A stretch of DNA of 64,000 nucleotides from Formicarius rufipectus (Eukaryota > Chordata > Aves > Passeriformes > Formicariidae). Shown here in pieces: positions 59,660 to 64,000 of the stretch; position 1 is the first letter of the stretch, and each line of letters starts with the position of its first letter. Made by a program: the position numbers and the translations under genes. The stretch is from positions 593,084-657,083 of the forward strand of contig VXAU01002350.1 in assembly GCA_013399695.1 (NCBI GenBank), read 5' to 3'. Below the pieces are notes generated by a model that worked only from the letters and a program-made list of their open reading frames with translations, had not been told where the DNA came from and did no database searches.

Positions 59660-62600
59660 CTATACCTTTGCTGCTTGCTGTAGGAGTGCCTACACATTTA
59701 CACAAGATGACATGGTGACTAATGAGAGGTGAAGAATTAAGTAACTGGCCCTTGTTTGTATATTTCACTGACTTGGTTTTCCTAAGTGAAATGCCAGTTA
59801 TAGTTGGTACTACTGCCATTTTCACACTCATCTTTCCTGATCTTTGTGCCCTGTCCTACCTGGTGTTTTCACTCATGAAGTCATGACAATCTTCTACTTG
59901 TAGTAGAAGCAGTGATTCCTACAGGTTCAAAATTTAGGGAGAAAAGTTAATATAGTACAAAATAGTTTATTTTGTTAAAACCTCAGCATTTTTTACATGT
60001 TAGTAATAGTAATTTGAAGAATGTGTATTTCAGGAGGAAAACAAGGGTTTTCTTCTTTCCTTCCTAACCTTTTCCATATATAACAAAGAAACTGAGAGGT
60101 ATAGGACTCATCAGGTAAATTTTTCATAGGCATGGAAGAAACCATAGCACTCAGTCCACTTAAAAGGAGCAGATACCAAAAGATTAAATTAGCAGGAAAC
60201 AAACAGGATAAAAGAAACACCTCACAGAAGAATGAAATCTCCACTCCCTGAATAACTGCTGGTCATATATATTATATGTATTCTTCTTTGATTTGTAAAC
60301 CTTGTGTTCTTGATCACCTCACTCCACAGTGAAGAGGACCTCACACAGTAGGACTAGAAGGAGGATCAGCTTCAAAGAAAAAGTAACTGAAAACCTTCTC
60401 CCACTCCCTCTCCCTCCTTTGTTCCTTCCTTCCTTAGGAGACATTGTTGTGCTCTATTTGAGTAAGGTTCTGATAACTGGTCTCCCCCTTGGAGTTTAAG
60501 TGAAAATGCATGCTAAGAGCCATTTAGTATTAATTGCAGATTATTTAAGGAATAGAAGCTTGACCCATTGCAGAAGGATCACATAATTAATGTAAGTGCA
60601 GTGATCGATATCAGCACTCTGTATCTGAATCTGCCTGTAAGAAGCAATTCAGCTAAGAGAGTGCACGTGCTCTAACCCTTGGTATCACTGCTCAGTGCCT
60701 TGTTCTGTGGAATGCTCTCAGCCAATGTATAGTGAGCATTAAAATATGGAACAGTCTAAGGCTTGAAAACATTTCCCAGAACAACTCAAGCTGACGTGGC
60801 AGGGAAGGCACACTGAAGGTCTGTATTCTTCTCTCTTTTTCTCCTTTCTTTTTGGAAATACCGCAGTGACAATAAGAGAAAAGAAACAGTGGGGTCCTAA
60901 AATTTCTGCAATGCTCAAACCTTTGGGGAGTTTAACCATTGTGCCACCACTGCTCAGAAACGTGTTGTTTTCACTTCAGAGCCTGGGAAAACAGAATGAA
61001 ATAAAATGAAATGAAATGGCCATGAATCAAGTGTTGGCAATTCAATCGTTGGCTCAGCAGTCACAGATGTTTTCAGGCAGCTCATGCTGTGCTGTTCACC
61101 AGCATAGTCAAAACTTGAAATATTCCCCAAACAGTTGCCTTTAATTGGGTTTAAATTGATGGATTATGCACTGAATGCATATGTACCACCAGATATGAAA
61201 CATGTGTGGAAAAAACATGAAACACTAATGGAAAAAGCCTTCAGAAACCTGGGGGCTACTGTTCTGTGTGAAGAGAGGCACAGAATACAGGATGCCTTCA
61301 ATACCCAGAGATCTGTTATCATGTTCATGGCAATATTTTGTTCCCTCTTAGTACTGTCATAAATGATCTGCCCATGCCAACCCTGATTCGAGGCAGCCCA
61401 AAGAACCATCTGCTGCATTGATTGCAGATGCCTTGTCCTGACGTGTGCCAACAGGACAAGTGGCAGCATAATGGTGCTCAGAGTACCGTGATGGAATGTG
61501 ATCCTGGGCGACTGACAACAAAATGGGGCCGTTGGCTTTCTTGTTTGGATACTGGGCATGTTTTCTGCTTCACAACATCTTTGAGAACAAAGAAACAGCT
61601 TTGCAGCCACAAAACACTTAAGGCTGTCAAAGGTGTATTGTCTGGCTCAGCAAAAACGATAAGGAACACCTGTTTGTATTTAAATTCCCACTCTTATCAG
61701 TAACATGTTGAAACTCAGTCAATGAGATCATAGTTCACTGGTGCACTTGCCTTGCATTTAAATTTAGCATTTTTGCAGGCATTTAATTTGCGTGAAATAG
61801 CTGTTCAACTGTGGTGAAAAATTATGGAAACATTGTTTGTAACTTTGTCACATCCTGGTTTTACATTATTCTTCGAAGAATATGGCTAACACTGAAGGAA
61901 TTGATCCTGTTGCACATGAACCTGAGAGGGAAAAACAGTTTTATAAGGTATAATGTAATTCCCTGCTTGCAGTTCACAGCCAAAAGTAAGTAATTACTTT
62001 TATCTAAAAAAAGAATGGATTGTGCTAGCTGAATCCCTGAGACAGTAAATTTCTGCATATTGTGAAACTTTGTATCAGAATTATTTTCCTCATGAATGCA
62101 ACTGCGAAGTTAGTTATTAATTATCTGTAAATTATCTTTCAAAAATATAAATTCATGTAATGACAGGGCCTGAATCTTAGCAGGAAGAGCAGTAAGGGTT
62201 TTTAAATCTTTTCAGTATGCTGCAACTTCATAAACACTGTGCTGTTCAGATATGGGCTCGGAGGAAAGATGTTCCTGAAGAAAGGAAGCCACCCACCTGT
62301 GCAGGCAAAACCTTCCCATCTCTTGTCATATAACTACAAGTCAAGTTGCAGTGATAGTAGGACACTTTCTATATCAAAGAAACACAGAAATGCGTTGGAA
62401 TTTTTGATGGTCAAAGATCTATAATTTATTAATCTAGAGGAACAGGATGAGTAAGAGCAGTAGTTGGGAGATAATGCCTTAATACTTCAAGTATGAAAAT
62501 GTGTCTAAGGACTGTGACAGTAACTCATGTTTTGTTGGGGTATATTCCATGAGGCTTTCTATTTTTGCATTAATGTTTTCTGTTAAAAGTTACTATTGCA

Positions 62601-64000
62601 TTCAAGCAATGTCTGCTGCGAGTTTGCTGGGAGGTTTTTCCCATCCCCACTCTAAGCAGAATAATATCACAAGCAAGCAATAAAGGCTGAATGTAGCTGG
62701 ATGTAAGCATGGGAGAAACATCCTCTGAACACTGCTGCATAAGCAAGGGATTGTATGACAAAACGCACCCACAAATTTCACATCCTCAGTACAAATGAAA
62801 AATAGGTGAGCCTATCATACCACATAGTGATTATCGCTCCTCTTGTTCACTTATACTCTGCTTTCTCCAAACTGAAGGAAAATTTGAACCACAAGTGATC
62901 TGATCAGCCTTTATGGTGGGCTGCATAGAAGGGGAGGTTGGGACATATTTTTGCAGGCATTGCAGTTCTGAACATGTACCCTTCATTAAAAGAGGCTCAT
63001 TGCTCACAGCACTGTAGACCTGTGGACTGGTCCAACTCGCTGAGGCTGTACTGCATTCCTAAAGATGTGTCCATTAGCAGCAGTTCTGAGGGTGATACAT
63101 TTGTGTTAACTCAGAGCACACCCAGCAAATTAGTCCCATCAGTACCAGGTCACAGTTCCCTGCACCACACGAGGAAGGAGTACAGCTGCATCTGTGTAAC
63201 TCTTGATCTTCCGATACTTAGCATTCTGTTTATCCAGTTTTTGCAGCCATCTCTAGTTATCTTGACACCATGATAAGCCCCTAAGTTTGTAGACCTAGTA
63301 CTGAACAATTCAATGTTGCACTTCAAAGAATTAAAAACATGTTCTGTTTCTCCCTTTGGTCCAAAGTTGTATCTCAGGGTAATTTTTCAGCTACATAGTT
63401 GCATGGTATTAATTCCTGGGTCTCTATACCAGTGCACAGCATGGACGTGCAACAAAGTGTGAAAAACCACCATTTTTATCTGATTTTAGCAACAGTTAAT
63501 TTCATTTAGCAGTGACAGGATAAGCTTTTTTGGTGTCTGGCTTGTGCACAAAATGGCAAGGTAGCCTTGCAAGCATTCAGGAAAAGCTCTATTAATGCAG
63601 ACTATACTAATCAGAAGACTACCTATGTAATGCCTGCAAAGAAATGAAACACCTGGACATGATGGCTGTGTGTGTCATCTGCATCTTACCTTGAGGTACT
63701 GTAATTTTCAGAGTCCCTTCTGGTTCATTTATCTCCTTCTACATATTCCCTGAGACGTTAATGGCAGCTTGCTTTGGATTTGTACATAAAGACAGACACC
63801 TGCTTCTATCTCTGTTGTTCTCGATAGGGACATCCAAGGTATTGCCCAATTCAGTTCTACTTGCTATGATGAAAACAGAGAGATGCTTAGACCCAATGTC
63901 TGGGCAACCACAAACAGGCAGAAAACAAATCACTCTTACTGTCTTGACCGGATAGTAGTAAAAGCCATAATCTTTACTGGATCTCTTCTGTTTACCTGGG
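59660..64000. other. Intergenic to the window end
   Basis: Mostly AT-rich unique sequence, with a short ATGAA array (60993-61018). The stretch 61100-61700 looks less repetitive and may be a conserved element. No exon of a neighbouring gene such as FAM135A was recognised. Confidence 0.6.

Overview
This window is vertebrate nuclear DNA, almost certainly from a bird. Several CR1 LINE fragments, most with the avian 3' tails (ATTCTATGATTCTA or GATTCTGTGA types), and two solo LTRs of avian endogenous-retrovirus type support this; a passerine is possible but not shown. There are no bacterial-style genes or operons, and I recognised no tRNA, rRNA or CRISPR.

The only protein-coding gene I can support is the 5' end of COL9A1 (collagen type IX alpha-1 chain, long NC4-containing form) on the minus strand. 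Four coding exons are visible: 8807-8820 (start codon), 8435-8508 (signal peptide), 6950-7027 and 6682-6814 (start of the thrombospondin-N-terminal-like NC4 domain). Together they give 299 coding bases, 99 whole codons plus two bases, with matching phases at every junction. The rest of the gene lies left of position 1. The intron between the last two exons uses a GC donor instead of GT. The putative promoter lies at about 8821-9130, read leftward.

Layout: 1-6681 is part of intron 4 and holds an isolated CpG-dense segment (about 4900-5175). 6682-8820 carries the coding exons. About 9130-64000 is a gene-free upstream flank of roughly 55 kb, in which I see no exon of a second gene. It contains CR1 pieces at 14985, 15331, 17490, 21507, 34559, 42700, 56052 and 57857; two solo LTRs bounded by perfect 5-bp duplications (27669-28473, plus strand; 58679-59654, minus strand); two related GC-rich blocks (about 41750-42165 and 58140-58440); and A-rich, TA-rich and minisatellite repeats. 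In other vertebrates FAM135A lies upstream of COL9A1; it would be expected right of the window, but none of it was seen.

No new multi-gene system was found. The best leads are the GC-AG intron, the CpG-dense segment inside intron 4, the two duplication-bounded solo LTRs near a cartilage gene, and the GC-rich repeat pair.
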